Source: Planobacterium oryzisoli (GTDB taxonomy: Bacteria > Bacteroidota > Bacteroidia > Flavobacteriales > Weeksellaceae). Taken from it: a DNA stretch of 64,000 nt. Positions 15,364-22,496 of the stretch are shown here, piece after piece (the stretch's first letter is position 1; each line of letters starts with the position of its first letter). The notes beneath the pieces were generated by a model that worked only from the letters and a program-made list of their open reading frames with translations, was not told the origin of the DNA and searched no databases. The position numbers were made by a program, and so were the translations under genes. The stretch spans positions 62,001-126,000 of the forward strand of contig NZ_JADKYY010000003.1 in the NCBI RefSeq assembly GCF_015354315.1. Reading direction: 5' to 3'.

Positions 15364-16875
15364 ATGGAAACAACTACGCTACTTCTAGGGCTTTTACTTG
15401 GGCTATTAATTGGTATAACCATTGCCTATTTTGTACTGAAAGCTAGCTACATACCCCGTAGAGAATTGGAAAAGCAGAGAACTGATCTGATTCAGACTAA
15501 GGCGGAACTTCAAAGTGCGCAGCAGCAGCTATCACAGTACCAACAATCCCTTCGCGAAAATAAAGATGAGCTTCAGCAGCAGAGCGATGAACTCGGACGG
15601 GCGCTGCAGCAGGCAGCGGGATTAGAAGCCACAAAACGCGCACTAGAACAAACCCTCAAAGACAGCCGAGAAAGCGAGCTTCAATTTAAAGCAGAAAGCA
15701 ACCGTAAAGAGCTACAGCTCCAGGAATTAATCGCAACAAATGCAGACCTGAGCGCCAAGCACGACGCTGTCCAATCCTTACTTGAACGCCAAAAAAAAGA
15801 AATCGAAAAACTACAGGAAGCAGCCGAATTACAGTTTGAAAACCTAGCCAATAGGATTCTTGAAGAGAAAACATCCAAATTCACCGCGCAAAACACCTTG
15901 CAACTTAAAACCATTCTCGAACCTTTTCAAGAAAAGATTACGGAGCTAAAAAACAAGGTAAGCGAGACGTACGATCGGGAATCCAAAGAACGCTTTTCCC
16001 TAGGGGAAAAAGTGCGAGAACTGGCAAGTCTCAACCAGCAAATCTCCCAGGATGCAAAAAACCTTACCCGGGCACTTAAAGGGGAAAGCAAAACACAGGG
16101 ACGCTGGGGGGAAATGATACTGGAAAGCATTCTGGAGAAATCCGGCCTTTCCAAAGGGCGCGAATACTTTTTGGAACAGCAGCTCACAGACCGTAACAAC
16201 CAAGCCCTGTATTCCCAGTACAGTGGCAAGAAAATGCGCCCGGATGCTATAATTAAATACCCCGACGATCGAAACGTAATAATCGATTCCAAAGTATCGC
16301 TCACCGCATTCGCGGAATTGACGGAAGATCTTCAGCCGGAGCAGTATAAGGTAAAATTAAATGCACACCTTGCCTCCGTCAAACAGCACATTATGCAGCT
16401 TAGTCAAAAGGCGTACGACGACTATGATAAATCGCTTGACTTTGTTATGATGTTCATCCCCAGTGAACCCGCCTACATTGCAGCAATGCAGGCCGACCCC
16501 AACCTATGGAACTTCGCCTACGAGAAACGGATACTGCTTCTAAACCCGAGTAATTTGATTACCTCTCTTAAGCTTATTTCCGATTTGTGGAAACGCGAGG
16601 CGCAAAACCAAAACTCCTTGGAAATCGCGGATCGGGGCGCAAAATTATACGATAAATTCGTAAGCTTTGTAGAGAACCTCGAAAAGGTGGGCAAAAACCT
16701 GGACACTGCAAGATCCGCGTACGATGAAGCCTATAAGCAGCTCTACACGGGAAAGGATAATCTAATACGCCAGACGCAGCGAATGAAACAATTAGGTCTT
16801 AAGCCAAAGAAGAATGTACCCCAAAATCTGATTGATTTGGATGCAGCCGATACTGAAACTCCCTTACTTCCATGA
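15364..16875 (+). CDS. rmuC: RmuC family DNA recombination protein
   Basis: The 503-residue product has an N-terminal membrane anchor (residues 5-26), a long Gln/Glu-rich coiled coil to about residue 165, and then the RmuC nuclease-like domain with GRWGEMILESILEKSGL and PDAIIKYPDDRNVIIDSKVSL. RmuC proteins limit inversions and rearrangements at repeats; the biochemical activity is not well defined. The stop codon overlaps the start of the following methyltransferase (ATGA at 16872-16875), so the two are translationally coupled. Confidence 0.94.
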   Translation: METTTLLLGLLLGLLIGITIAYFVLKASYIPRRELEKQRTDLIQTKAELQSAQQQLSQYQQSLRENKDELQQQSDELGRALQQAAGLEATKRALEQTLKDSRESELQFKAESNRKELQLQELIATNADLSAKHDAVQSLLERQKKEIEKLQEAAELQFENLANRILEEKTSKFTAQNTLQLKTILEPFQEKITELKNKVSETYDRESKERFSLGEKVRELASLNQQISQDAKNLTRALKGESKTQGRWGEMILESILEKSGLSKGREYFLEQQLTDRNNQALYSQYSGKKMRPDAIIKYPDDRNVIIDSKVSLTAFAELTEDLQPEQYKVKLNAHLASVKQHIMQLSQKAYDDYDKSLDFVMMFIPSEPAYIAAMQADPNLWNFAYEKRILLLNPSNLITSLKLISDLWKREAQNQNSLEIADRGAKLYDKFVSFVENLEKVGKNLDTARSAYDEAYKQLYTGKDNLIRQTQRMKQLGLKPKKNVPQNLIDLDAADTETPLLP

Positions 16876-17654
16876 TTGAGAGCATACAAAATCCGAAAAT
16901 TAAAGCGTTGGTAAAAATCCAGCAAAGCAATGCAGAGCGCCGCAAAGAAAACAAAATTATCGTGGAAGGACGCCAGGAAAATACGCTGGCCCTTTCAAAG
17001 GGCTACGAGCCTTTGGAGTTTTATATTTGCAGCACCATCTTCCCAGATGCGCTGCCCTCCCAGGCAAAGGTGCATTTGGTAAGCGAGAAAGTGTATGAAA
17101 AAATCGCCTACCGAGGGGGCACAGAAGGTATTGTGGGCGTATATAGATCTGTAGAGCATTCCCTGGGCAACTATACGCCGTGCGATGCGGTCTCTATTAT
17201 TGTGGTAGAAGGAAGCGAGAAACCCGGAAACCTGGGGGCCATAATTCGGAGCTGTGAAGCTCTTGGCATAGACAGTTTGATCATTACCGATCCCAAAACC
17301 GATCTGTACAATCCCAACGTGATCAGAAGCAGCGTGGGTTGCGTCTTCTTACTTAAAATCTTCACAACTACAAACGAAGAGCTGCATAATTTTTTAGAAA
17401 AAAACCGTATTGCTCTCTATACAACAGATATGCACACCGAAGCGCGCGCCATCGATTCGGTAGATTTCACCAGGTCCTGCGCATTACTTTTTGGAACCGA
17501 GCACTCCGGCATTTCCACCTTCTGGAAGAAAAAAGGACAGAATGTTTTAATTCCAATGCATGGAACTATTGATTCTCTGAATCTGAGCAATGCGGTTGCC
17601 ATCAGTGCATACGAAATGCAAAGACAAAAGACTTCCTCCCGCCAAAGCTTATAA
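16872..17654 (+). CDS. SpoU/TrmH family RNA 2'-O-methyltransferase
   Basis: SAM-dependent methylation of a ribose in rRNA or tRNA. The 260-residue product has an N-terminal substrate-binding domain (IQNPKIKALVKIQ, KIIVEGRQ). The SPOUT domain shows all three motifs: EGSEKPGNLGAIIRSCEALG, LLFGTEHSGIS and IPMHGTIDSLNLSNAVAISAYE. The exact nucleotide target cannot be read from the sequence; RlmB-like and TrmH-like members are both possible. It is the last gene of the rmuC unit and has a strong terminator just after its stop. Confidence 0.92.
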   Translation: MIESIQNPKIKALVKIQQSNAERRKENKIIVEGRQENTLALSKGYEPLEFYICSTIFPDALPSQAKVHLVSEKVYEKIAYRGGTEGIVGVYRSVEHSLGNYTPCDAVSIIVVEGSEKPGNLGAIIRSCEALGIDSLIITDPKTDLYNPNVIRSSVGCVFLLKIFTTTNEELHNFLEKNRIALYTTDMHTEARAIDSVDFTRSCALLFGTEHSGISTFWKKKGQNVLIPMHGTIDSLNLSNAVAISAYEMQRQKTSSRQSL

Positions 17655-17660
17655 AAGCAA

Positions 17661-17699
17661 AGAAGCCGTCTCGCATGCGAGACGGCTTCTTGTTTTTTC
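17661..17699 (+). terminator. Intrinsic terminator after the SpoU methyltransferase gene
   Basis: A 30-base perfect palindrome at 17661-17690 (core GAAGCCGTCTCGC and its complement) is followed by TGTTTTTT. It starts 6 bases past the stop codon and lies before the convergent lipoprotein gene. Confidence 0.92.
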
Positions 17700-17711
17700 T
17701 GTAACTAGTGA

Positions 17712-17945
17712 TTAGTTAGCAGCGTCAGTTGCAACTTCAGCAGCATCTTCAGCTACAGTAGCAGCAGAATCAGCTACAGCAGCAGCAGAATCAGCTACAA
17801 CAGCAGCAGAATCAGCAACGATAGCAGTAGAATCAACTAGAACTTCAGTAGAATCAGTTGTAGCAGCAGCATCAACAGTTTCAGTTTTTTTACAAGCTAC
17901 AAGAGCAAGAGCAGCTACACCAGCTACGAATAAAGACTTTTTCAT
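17712..17945 (-). CDS. Small Ala-rich heptad-repeat lipoprotein
   Basis: The 77-residue product starts MKKSLFVAGVAALALVACKK, with lipobox LVAC and Cys18. After a short KKTETVDAAATTDST linker it is made of seven-residue units of the form (A/V)xADSAA (for example VADSAAVVADSAA), rich in Ala, Val, Asp and Ser. A period of seven with small hydrophobic residues suggests a coiled coil anchored in a membrane, comparable in layout to Braun's lipoprotein but without a C-terminal Lys. Together with the neighbour at 18046-18384 it forms a paralogous pair. The function is unknown. Confidence 0.75.
   Translation of the reverse strand: MKKSLFVAGVAALALVACKKTETVDAAATTDSTEVLVDSTAIVADSAAVVADSAAAVADSAATVAEDAAEVATDAAN
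17740..17865 (-). repeat. 21-bp coding minisatellite in the heptad lipoprotein gene
   Basis: Six consecutive 21-base units start at 17740, 17761, 17782, 17803, 17824 and 17845. The three central ones share GCAGCAGAATCAGC, and the 17761 and 17782 copies agree over 18 bases. Each unit encodes one heptad. The same unit appears twice in the neighbouring paralogue (18239 and 18260). Confidence 0.85.
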
Positions 17946-17990
17946 AATAAATTATTGTTTTAAAAATTGTTTTTTTGAATTTCAAGCGTG

Positions 17991-17998
17991 CAAATTTA
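17991..17998 (-). promoter_or_regulatory. Predicted -7 element of the 17712 lipoprotein gene
   Basis: On the minus strand TAAATTTG fits TANNTTTG and lies 46 bases before the ATG. No good TTTG stands at the -33 distance. The 100-base gap between the two lipoprotein genes contains no clear terminator. Confidence 0.45.
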
Positions 17999-18045
17999 CT
18001 TAAATTTTTAAATGTTGCACATTTTTTTTTAAATGTTACGAAGAA

Positions 18046-18384
18046 TTAATTTGCAGCGTCCTTCACCGCTTTCTTGGCATCCTTAGCAGCATCGGCAGCA
18101 GCATCAGCAGCACCTTTCGCAGCATCGGCCGCTCCTTCTGCAGCATCCTTAGCGATCTCTGCACCGGCAGCAGTAGTCGCTGCAGCAGCATCCTTAGCAG
18201 CATCCACAGTAGCAGTAGCAGCAGAATCGACAACTGCAGCAGCAGAATCTGCTACAACTGCAGCAGAATCAGAAAGCGCAATTGCAGTGGAATCTGCAGC
18301 GCTGGCTGTTTCAACAGTTTCCGTCTTTTTACAAGCTACTAATGTAAGGGCTGATACTCCGGCAATTAATAATACTTTTTTCAT
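18046..18384 (-). CDS. Ala-rich lipoprotein, paralogue of the 17712 gene, LEA-like tail
   Basis: The 112-residue product starts MKKVLLIAGVSALTLVACKK, with the same lipobox and KKTETVE linker as the 17712 gene. It shares the DSAAVVADSAAAV heptads over residues 38-56. Unlike the paralogue it then has a long tail of AKDAAEGAADAAKGAADAA type with many Lys, a composition like LEA proteins or other amphipathic stress-related helices. No catalytic motif is seen. Location outside the cytoplasm, tethered by lipid, is well supported; any role in envelope spacing or stress is speculation. Confidence 0.75.
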   Translation of the reverse strand: MKKVLLIAGVSALTLVACKKTETVETASAADSTAIALSDSAAVVADSAAAVVDSAATATVDAAKDAAAATTAAGAEIAKDAAEGAADAAKGAADAAADAAKDAKKAVKDAAN

Positions 18385-18460
18385 TGTTAATAAATTTGTG
18401 TGGTTTGAATTTACTATTTTTGATTATCGAAATTTCTCTTGCTGAGGCTTTTCGACATGA

Positions 18461-18468
18461 CAAAGGTA
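18461..18468 (-). promoter_or_regulatory. Predicted -7 element of the 18046 lipoprotein gene
   Basis: On the minus strand TACCTTTG fits TANNTTTG, 76 bases before the ATG. The -33 distance has no TTTG, so support is moderate. Confidence 0.4.
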
Positions 18469-18506
18469 GAAGCGAAGCGAAAATAGTCTCTGAAAATTGA
18501 TTGTAA

Positions 18507-18530
18507 TACCTTTGTAAAACAGTTTTACAA
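18507..18530 (+). promoter_or_regulatory. -7 element and perfect 19-bp palindrome before the 18534 gene
   Basis: TACCTTTG (18507-18514) fits the -7 consensus. Overlapping it, 18512-18530 is the perfect inverted repeat TTGTAAAACAGTTTTACAA (9 bp each side of one central base). The palindrome covers the -7 element and the predicted transcription start, the classical position of a repressor operator, and ends 3 bases before the TTG start codon. No intrinsic-terminator tail follows. Confidence 0.65.
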
Positions 18531-18533
18531 TTT

Positions 18534-19688
18534 TTGATATCTGAATATCAATTAATTAAACAAAACTATACCAATTTGACTGATTTGGATTTACTGCATT
18601 TCGAACAGCTAAAAAGCGAAATTCAGACAAAATATTTACAGACACATACCCCATCTAATGAGAATATTGCTCATTGGAAAGGCATAGATATAATATATTT
18701 TCAGGAAGACCTGCGAAAAATTGCCAAAGGAAATATAAGTGAGAAATCCTTTTACACCTACTTCAAGACTTCGCCAGTGACAAAACTGCCCCGGATCGAC
18801 ATTCTAAATTTATTGTCCCAGTATGCGGGGTACCAATCGTGGTTTGATTTTAAAAAGCAACATCTTTTTGCAAATGAAATCCTTGAAAACGACTTGGAGG
18901 ACGAGCAGCTCGAAAGTAAACTCGAAAACGATTTGCGCAGTGCTCCGGTCGAGGAGGAACTAATACCCGTTGCTCAAAAAAGTGATCCTACGCCAATAAA
19001 AACGGAAACGGATTTGACGCATGAGCCTACGCGCAGCACCGGTGTTGAGAGAAAAAGAATACCCTCCTACAGTATTCCTAAATACCTTATTTTAGTTGCG
19101 GCAGCCACGCTCACTTTTTTATTGGGACTCTTTATATTCCGGGACCAGCTTTTCAGTAAGGAGTATTATTACAATTTCATCGATTCGGATCGAAATTCGA
19201 AGATAAATGCGGAACTGCAAGTGCAAATATTAAAGGAAAACGAGTCGCCCATTCTCTATACTGCAAAGCCCAATGAACCCTTTGTATATAAGAATCCGAC
19301 CACCAAGACATTAACTATGGTGGTCTCCTCCCCCTACTACAGAACAGACACCATAAGAAGGAACCTTGAAACCGCACCCGAAAGCGAAATCATTGAGCTC
19401 AAGCCCAACGACTACGCTATTATGCTCTACTACTACTCCAATTCGTTGCAGGACATTAAGCGCAAGAGGGAAACCCTCAATTACCTTATTAGCAGTGACG
19501 CGTTAATATACCAAGTGTATGACAATGAAACCTACGGAATCGAAACACTGGACAAGCAGCGCTACATCACACTAGTGACTACTCCGACCACTTCACTTAA
19601 AAACCTGGAAGTGATCGACACGAAAATGGAAAATGGAAAAATTGTATTAATAAAATTTAGAATCTCACAAAATGAGCAGACTCCATAG
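18534..19688 (+). CDS. Single-pass membrane protein with HTH-like cytoplasmic domain
   Basis: 384 residues from a TTG start at 18534; no ATG lies in the first part of the frame and an in-frame stop lies at 18504. Residues 1-112 form a helical domain with a segment (ISEKSFYTYF, then ILNLLSQYAGYQSWFDF) similar in style to N-terminal helix-turn-helix-like modules common in Bacteroidota. Residues 113-178 are an acidic/Pro linker, 184-202 one membrane helix, and 203-384 a predominantly beta extracytoplasmic domain. The layout recalls ToxR/CadC-type membrane regulators, but no known DNA-binding family is recognised with confidence. The end overlaps the start of the next lipoprotein gene. Confidence 0.75.
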   Translation: MISEYQLIKQNYTNLTDLDLLHFEQLKSEIQTKYLQTHTPSNENIAHWKGIDIIYFQEDLRKIAKGNISEKSFYTYFKTSPVTKLPRIDILNLLSQYAGYQSWFDFKKQHLFANEILENDLEDEQLESKLENDLRSAPVEEELIPVAQKSDPTPIKTETDLTHEPTRSTGVERKRIPSYSIPKYLILVAAATLTFLLGLFIFRDQLFSKEYYYNFIDSDRNSKINAELQVQILKENESPILYTAKPNEPFVYKNPTTKTLTMVVSSPYYRTDTIRRNLETAPESEIIELKPNDYAIMLYYYSNSLQDIKRKRETLNYLISSDALIYQVYDNETYGIETLDKQRYITLVTTPTTSLKNLEVIDTKMENGKIVLIKFRISQNEQTP

Positions 19689-20253
19689 ACACGTCCTCGT
19701 TCTTTTAGTGACACTGGTACTGTTTTCTTGTCAGGAAAAACCGCAGGGCCCGGTGTCATTGGAACAGGTCAAATACAATAATAATAAGACGAGCTACCCC
19801 GACACCAAGATGGACAGCTTACAGGCTATCAATGCCATTACACGCCAGAAAGTCCAGGAAGTTATTGACCTCTCCATTCTGTACAGCTCCGGTAAAAAAG
19901 ACACTGAAATTGATTCTGCGATGTATACCCAGATCTTGGGTTATTTCCACGCACCGGACAGTTTAACGCTCCAGCCGTTACTTCAGGAACTGGAAGGGTT
20001 CAAAGTGCGCAGCGCAAAGGTCAATAACCTTCAGGTATACGAAGAGTATCATGAGCAGGATACCCTTAACTTTGCACGGTTCCAAGTGGATTATTTTGAC
20101 GCATCAAATAAGCCCATTGCGCGCAAACAAAGAGAAGCGCAGTATATTCTTGTATCCTCGCCCCAAAAATTCAAGAAACAGTTTCGTTTTTATTTCCTAA
20201 CCTTTTACAATCAGCCTATAAAAGACAGTATCTCGGAAGCGGTAACTAAATAA
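19672..20253 (+). CDS. Lipoprotein coupled to the membrane regulator-like gene
   Basis: The 193-residue product starts MSRLHRHVLVLLVTLVLFSC, a signal peptide with an LFSC lipobox. No known domain was recognised; the mature part is polar with several Tyr/Phe-rich strands (LNFARFQVDYFD, FKKQFRFYFLTFYNQ). The start lies 17 bases inside the previous gene, so the membrane protein and this lipoprotein are probably made together and may interact outside the cytoplasm. Its last 43 bases overlap the convergent cyclo-ligase gene. Confidence 0.75.
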   Translation: MSRLHRHVLVLLVTLVLFSCQEKPQGPVSLEQVKYNNNKTSYPDTKMDSLQAINAITRQKVQEVIDLSILYSSGKKDTEIDSAMYTQILGYFHAPDSLTLQPLLQELEGFKVRSAKVNNLQVYEEYHEQDTLNFARFQVDYFDASNKPIARKQREAQYILVSSPQKFKKQFRFYFLTFYNQPIKDSISEAVTK

Positions 20254-20777
20254 TGTAGGGGCACATCGTGCGGATGTACATCAGTAATAATTTCTAAAGG
20301 AGGAAAAAACCCTACGCCAATACGCAGTGAGCTCTCGTCCAGCGTACTAAAAAACGAGTCGTAGTATCCCTTACCGTATCCTACCCGGGCTCCACTGCTG
20401 TCGGCATATAGTAGCGGCGTGACAATGTAATCGTAATGGGCGCGCTTCACATCAGTATTGCTCTCTGGCTCCCTAATTCCAAAAACGCCTGCCGTAAGTT
20501 CCGTATCAGGCCTGAGCGCTACCGAAATCATTTTTCCATCAACGATTTTGGGTACAAACACATCAACCTTGTTCTTATGGCAATAATCTACAAGATACGC
20601 GGTATCCACCTCATTAAATTTGGAGCTGCTTAAAAACAGGTGCATGGAATCTCCTGGCCCTGGAGCGAAGTGGCTTATAATGCGCTCACAAATAGATTTA
20701 GAGAGCGCATCAATCTCCGTGCTGCTTAACTGCTTTCTCCTGTCCAGATAAATCGATCGAAGTTCCTTCTTGAGCAT
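20211..20777 (-). CDS. 5-formyltetrahydrofolate cyclo-ligase
   Basis: ATP-dependent conversion of 5-formyl-THF to 5,10-methenyl-THF. With the ATG at 20775-20777 (MLKKELRSIYLDRRKQL) the product has 188 residues. The family motif GARVGYGKGYYDSFF near residue 130 and the C-terminal PHDVPLHYLVTASE are present. The open frame could begin 12 codons earlier, but the chosen start matches homologues and overlaps the ferredoxin stop by one base (TAATG). The 3' end overlaps the convergent lipoprotein gene by 43 bases, and both reading frames look genuine there. Confidence 0.93.
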   Translation of the reverse strand: MLKKELRSIYLDRRKQLSSTEIDALSKSICERIISHFAPGPGDSMHLFLSSSKFNEVDTAYLVDYCHKNKVDVFVPKIVDGKMISVALRPDTELTAGVFGIREPESNTDVKRAHYDYIVTPLLYADSSGARVGYGKGYYDSFFSTLDESSLRIGVGFFPPLEIITDVHPHDVPLHYLVTASEILSFIG

Positions 20778-21007
20778 TACACCATTTTTACCGAGATTAT
20801 ATTTACAGGGCACGCTTTAGCTGCTTTTTCGCAGGGGTCAAAGGCGTCCTGAAGCGGCGTCTTAATAGTATGGAACCCCTTTTTCTCAATGGACCGCAGC
20901 AAAACGGATTTCCCGTCTTTCTTGGACATTCTGAAATATTCAGGAGCAAATTCGGCGCAATAGTTACAGCCAATACACTTTTCCCTCTGTAAGGTTACTA
21001 TTACCAT
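20777..21007 (-). CDS. Ferredoxin, [4Fe-4S] type
   Basis: Small electron carrier of 76 residues. Cysteines in KCIGCNYCAEFAP (CxxCxxC) and in ACPVNII supply a cluster, and the spacing fits a ferredoxin with a single 4Fe-4S cluster (fer4_13/15-like). It lies 9 bases after the U32 gene and overlaps the cyclo-ligase start, so the three are one operon. As the U32 protein carries its own Fe-S site, this ferredoxin may feed it electrons; that partnership is inferred from position only. Confidence 0.9.
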   Translation of the reverse strand: MVIVTLQREKCIGCNYCAEFAPEYFRMSKKDGKSVLLRSIEKKGFHTIKTPLQDAFDPCEKAAKACPVNIISVKMV

Positions 21008-21016
21008 TTTTAAAGT

Positions 21017-22261
21017 CTATGCGCTGACGATTTTGTATAACTTATCGGAAGGACGAACTCTAAAATCAGTCTTGAACGTTACCACATCTGATTTGCTGGC
21101 CACCAGCGAATCCGCCTTTTGATCCACCATAAAATCCTCCACTACCATTTCCTGGGATCCCGTGGTTGGACCCTGAATCAAAATTTTGTCTCCTTTATTA
21201 AGATCGTAGGCCTCAATTAAAAATTCAGCAATATTAGATTTAGGGTAAAAGTGCCTTCCTTTTCCAATGTAAATTTTCTTCTGGGTCGCATTCGATCCCG
21301 GATTTTCAGACCATTCCCCTAATTCCTGACCCAAGTAATATCCGCTCCAAAAGCCTCTATTGTACACCGTTTCAAGTCGGGACATCCAGTCGCTGACTTT
21401 CTCTTGTGAAAAAGTTCCCTCCGCTATGGAGTCAATTGCCTCGCGGTAGCATTTTATCACTGTGGCAACATATTCCGGCGCTCTTCCCCTACCTTCAATT
21501 TTCAGCACTTTCACCCCTGCATCCACAATCTGATCCAAAAAGCCAATAGTGCATAGATCTTTAGGCGACATCATGTATTCATTATCAAGCTCGATCTCAA
21601 AGCCCGATTCCTGATCAATTACCGTATATTTCTTACGGCAATTCTGTTTGCAGGCTCCACGGTTCGCGGAGGAATTATGGGAATGCAGACTTAGGTAGCA
21701 TTTACCGGATACGGCCATACATAGCGCTCCGTGCCCAAAAATTTCAATCTCCACCAGGTTTCCAGAAGGTCCTTTGATCTGTTCCCTTTCAATTTGATCA
21801 CAAATCTTTTTGATCTGCGTTATACTTAACTCCCGGCTCATTACCATCGTATCGGCAAAAAGCGCATAGAACTTCACCGTTTCGATGTTCGTGATATTAA
21901 TTTGCGTGGAGATATGAACTTCCATACCTATTTGCCGCGCATAGGAAATAACCGCTTGGTCCATTGCAATCACAGCAGTCAGATCTGCAGCTTTCGCTTT
22001 ATCCAGTAAGGTTTTTATAATCGATAGATCATGGTCGTAAATGATCGTATTTAAGGTCAGGTAGGTTCGAACCCCTTTTTCCTTACAACGCCTGGAAATT
22101 TCCGGAAGGTCGTCAATGGTAAAATTCATAGAAGCCCTTGCTCTCATGTTCAGCTGTTCCACTCCAAAATAAATGGAATCCGCACCGTTATCTAGTGCAG
22201 CTTGCATTGCTGTAAAGTCCCCTGCAGGAGCCATCAATTCTATTTTGCCAGATGCAGTCAT
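21017..22261 (-). CDS. U32 family protein, probable tRNA-hydroxylation TrhP homologue
   Basis: The 414-residue product shows the U32 signature: ELMAPAGDFTAMQAALDNGADSIYFG at the N-terminus, FGHGALCMAVSGKCYLS and NRGACKQNCRKKY, whose four cysteines bind an Fe-S cluster. Family members include TrhP (YegQ), needed for 5-hydroxyuridine at tRNA wobble positions, RlhA and UbiU/V. Length and C-terminal beta domain favour TrhP. Older annotation as a peptidase is doubtful, as no protease active site is seen. First gene of an operon with ferredoxin and 5-formyl-THF cyclo-ligase. Confidence 0.9.
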   Translation of the reverse strand: MTASGKIELMAPAGDFTAMQAALDNGADSIYFGVEQLNMRARASMNFTIDDLPEISRRCKEKGVRTYLTLNTIIYDHDLSIIKTLLDKAKAADLTAVIAMDQAVISYARQIGMEVHISTQINITNIETVKFYALFADTMVMSRELSITQIKKICDQIEREQIKGPSGNLVEIEIFGHGALCMAVSGKCYLSLHSHNSSANRGACKQNCRKKYTVIDQESGFEIELDNEYMMSPKDLCTIGFLDQIVDAGVKVLKIEGRGRAPEYVATVIKCYREAIDSIAEGTFSQEKVSDWMSRLETVYNRGFWSGYYLGQELGEWSENPGSNATQKKIYIGKGRHFYPKSNIAEFLIEAYDLNKGDKILIQGPTTGSQEMVVEDFMVDQKADSLVASKSDVVTFKTDFRVRPSDKLYKIVSA

Positions 22262-22280
22262 ATAGTAATTTAAATTTTTG

Positions 22281-22288
22281 CAAAGATA
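22281..22288 (-). promoter_or_regulatory. Predicted -7 element of the U32 operon
   Basis: On the minus strand TATCTTTG fits TANNTTTG, 20 bases before the ATG. The -33 distance has no TTTG. It lies in the 235-base gap divergent with htrA. Confidence 0.45.
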
Positions 22289-22459
22289 CTGTTTTAAAAT
22301 TTTGTGTGTTAGCCAGATACGTGTGACAATTTGACTTCACCATGTAGATTTGGACAGAAATTTGCATAATCAATCTTAAATAGGTGTAATTGTTGTTAAA
22401 ATTTAGTTAATAATGAAACGCGCCCTATAATATATATACCTATTAGATGATTAAATTGA

Positions 22460-22467
22460 TAAATTTG
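22460..22467 (+). promoter_or_regulatory. Predicted -7 element of the htrA-type gene
   Basis: TAAATTTG fits TANNTTTG and is 29 bases before the ATG at 22497. No -33 TTTG is present, which would suit stress-dependent control, but this is not shown. Confidence 0.4.
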
Positions 22468-22496
22468 ATGTGTTTAAAATTAAACAACGATTTAAG

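Noticed and set aside
17740-17865. CRISPR array in the 21-base repeats
   Set aside because: Units are directly adjacent with no spacers and encode heptads in frame; no cas genes are present.
18074-18445. Ala/Ser-rich open frame on the plus strand opposite the 18046 lipoprotein gene
   Set aside because: It is the antisense reading of GCA-rich repeats. The minus-strand gene has a signal peptide and lipobox and a clear paralogue; the plus-strand frame has no such features.
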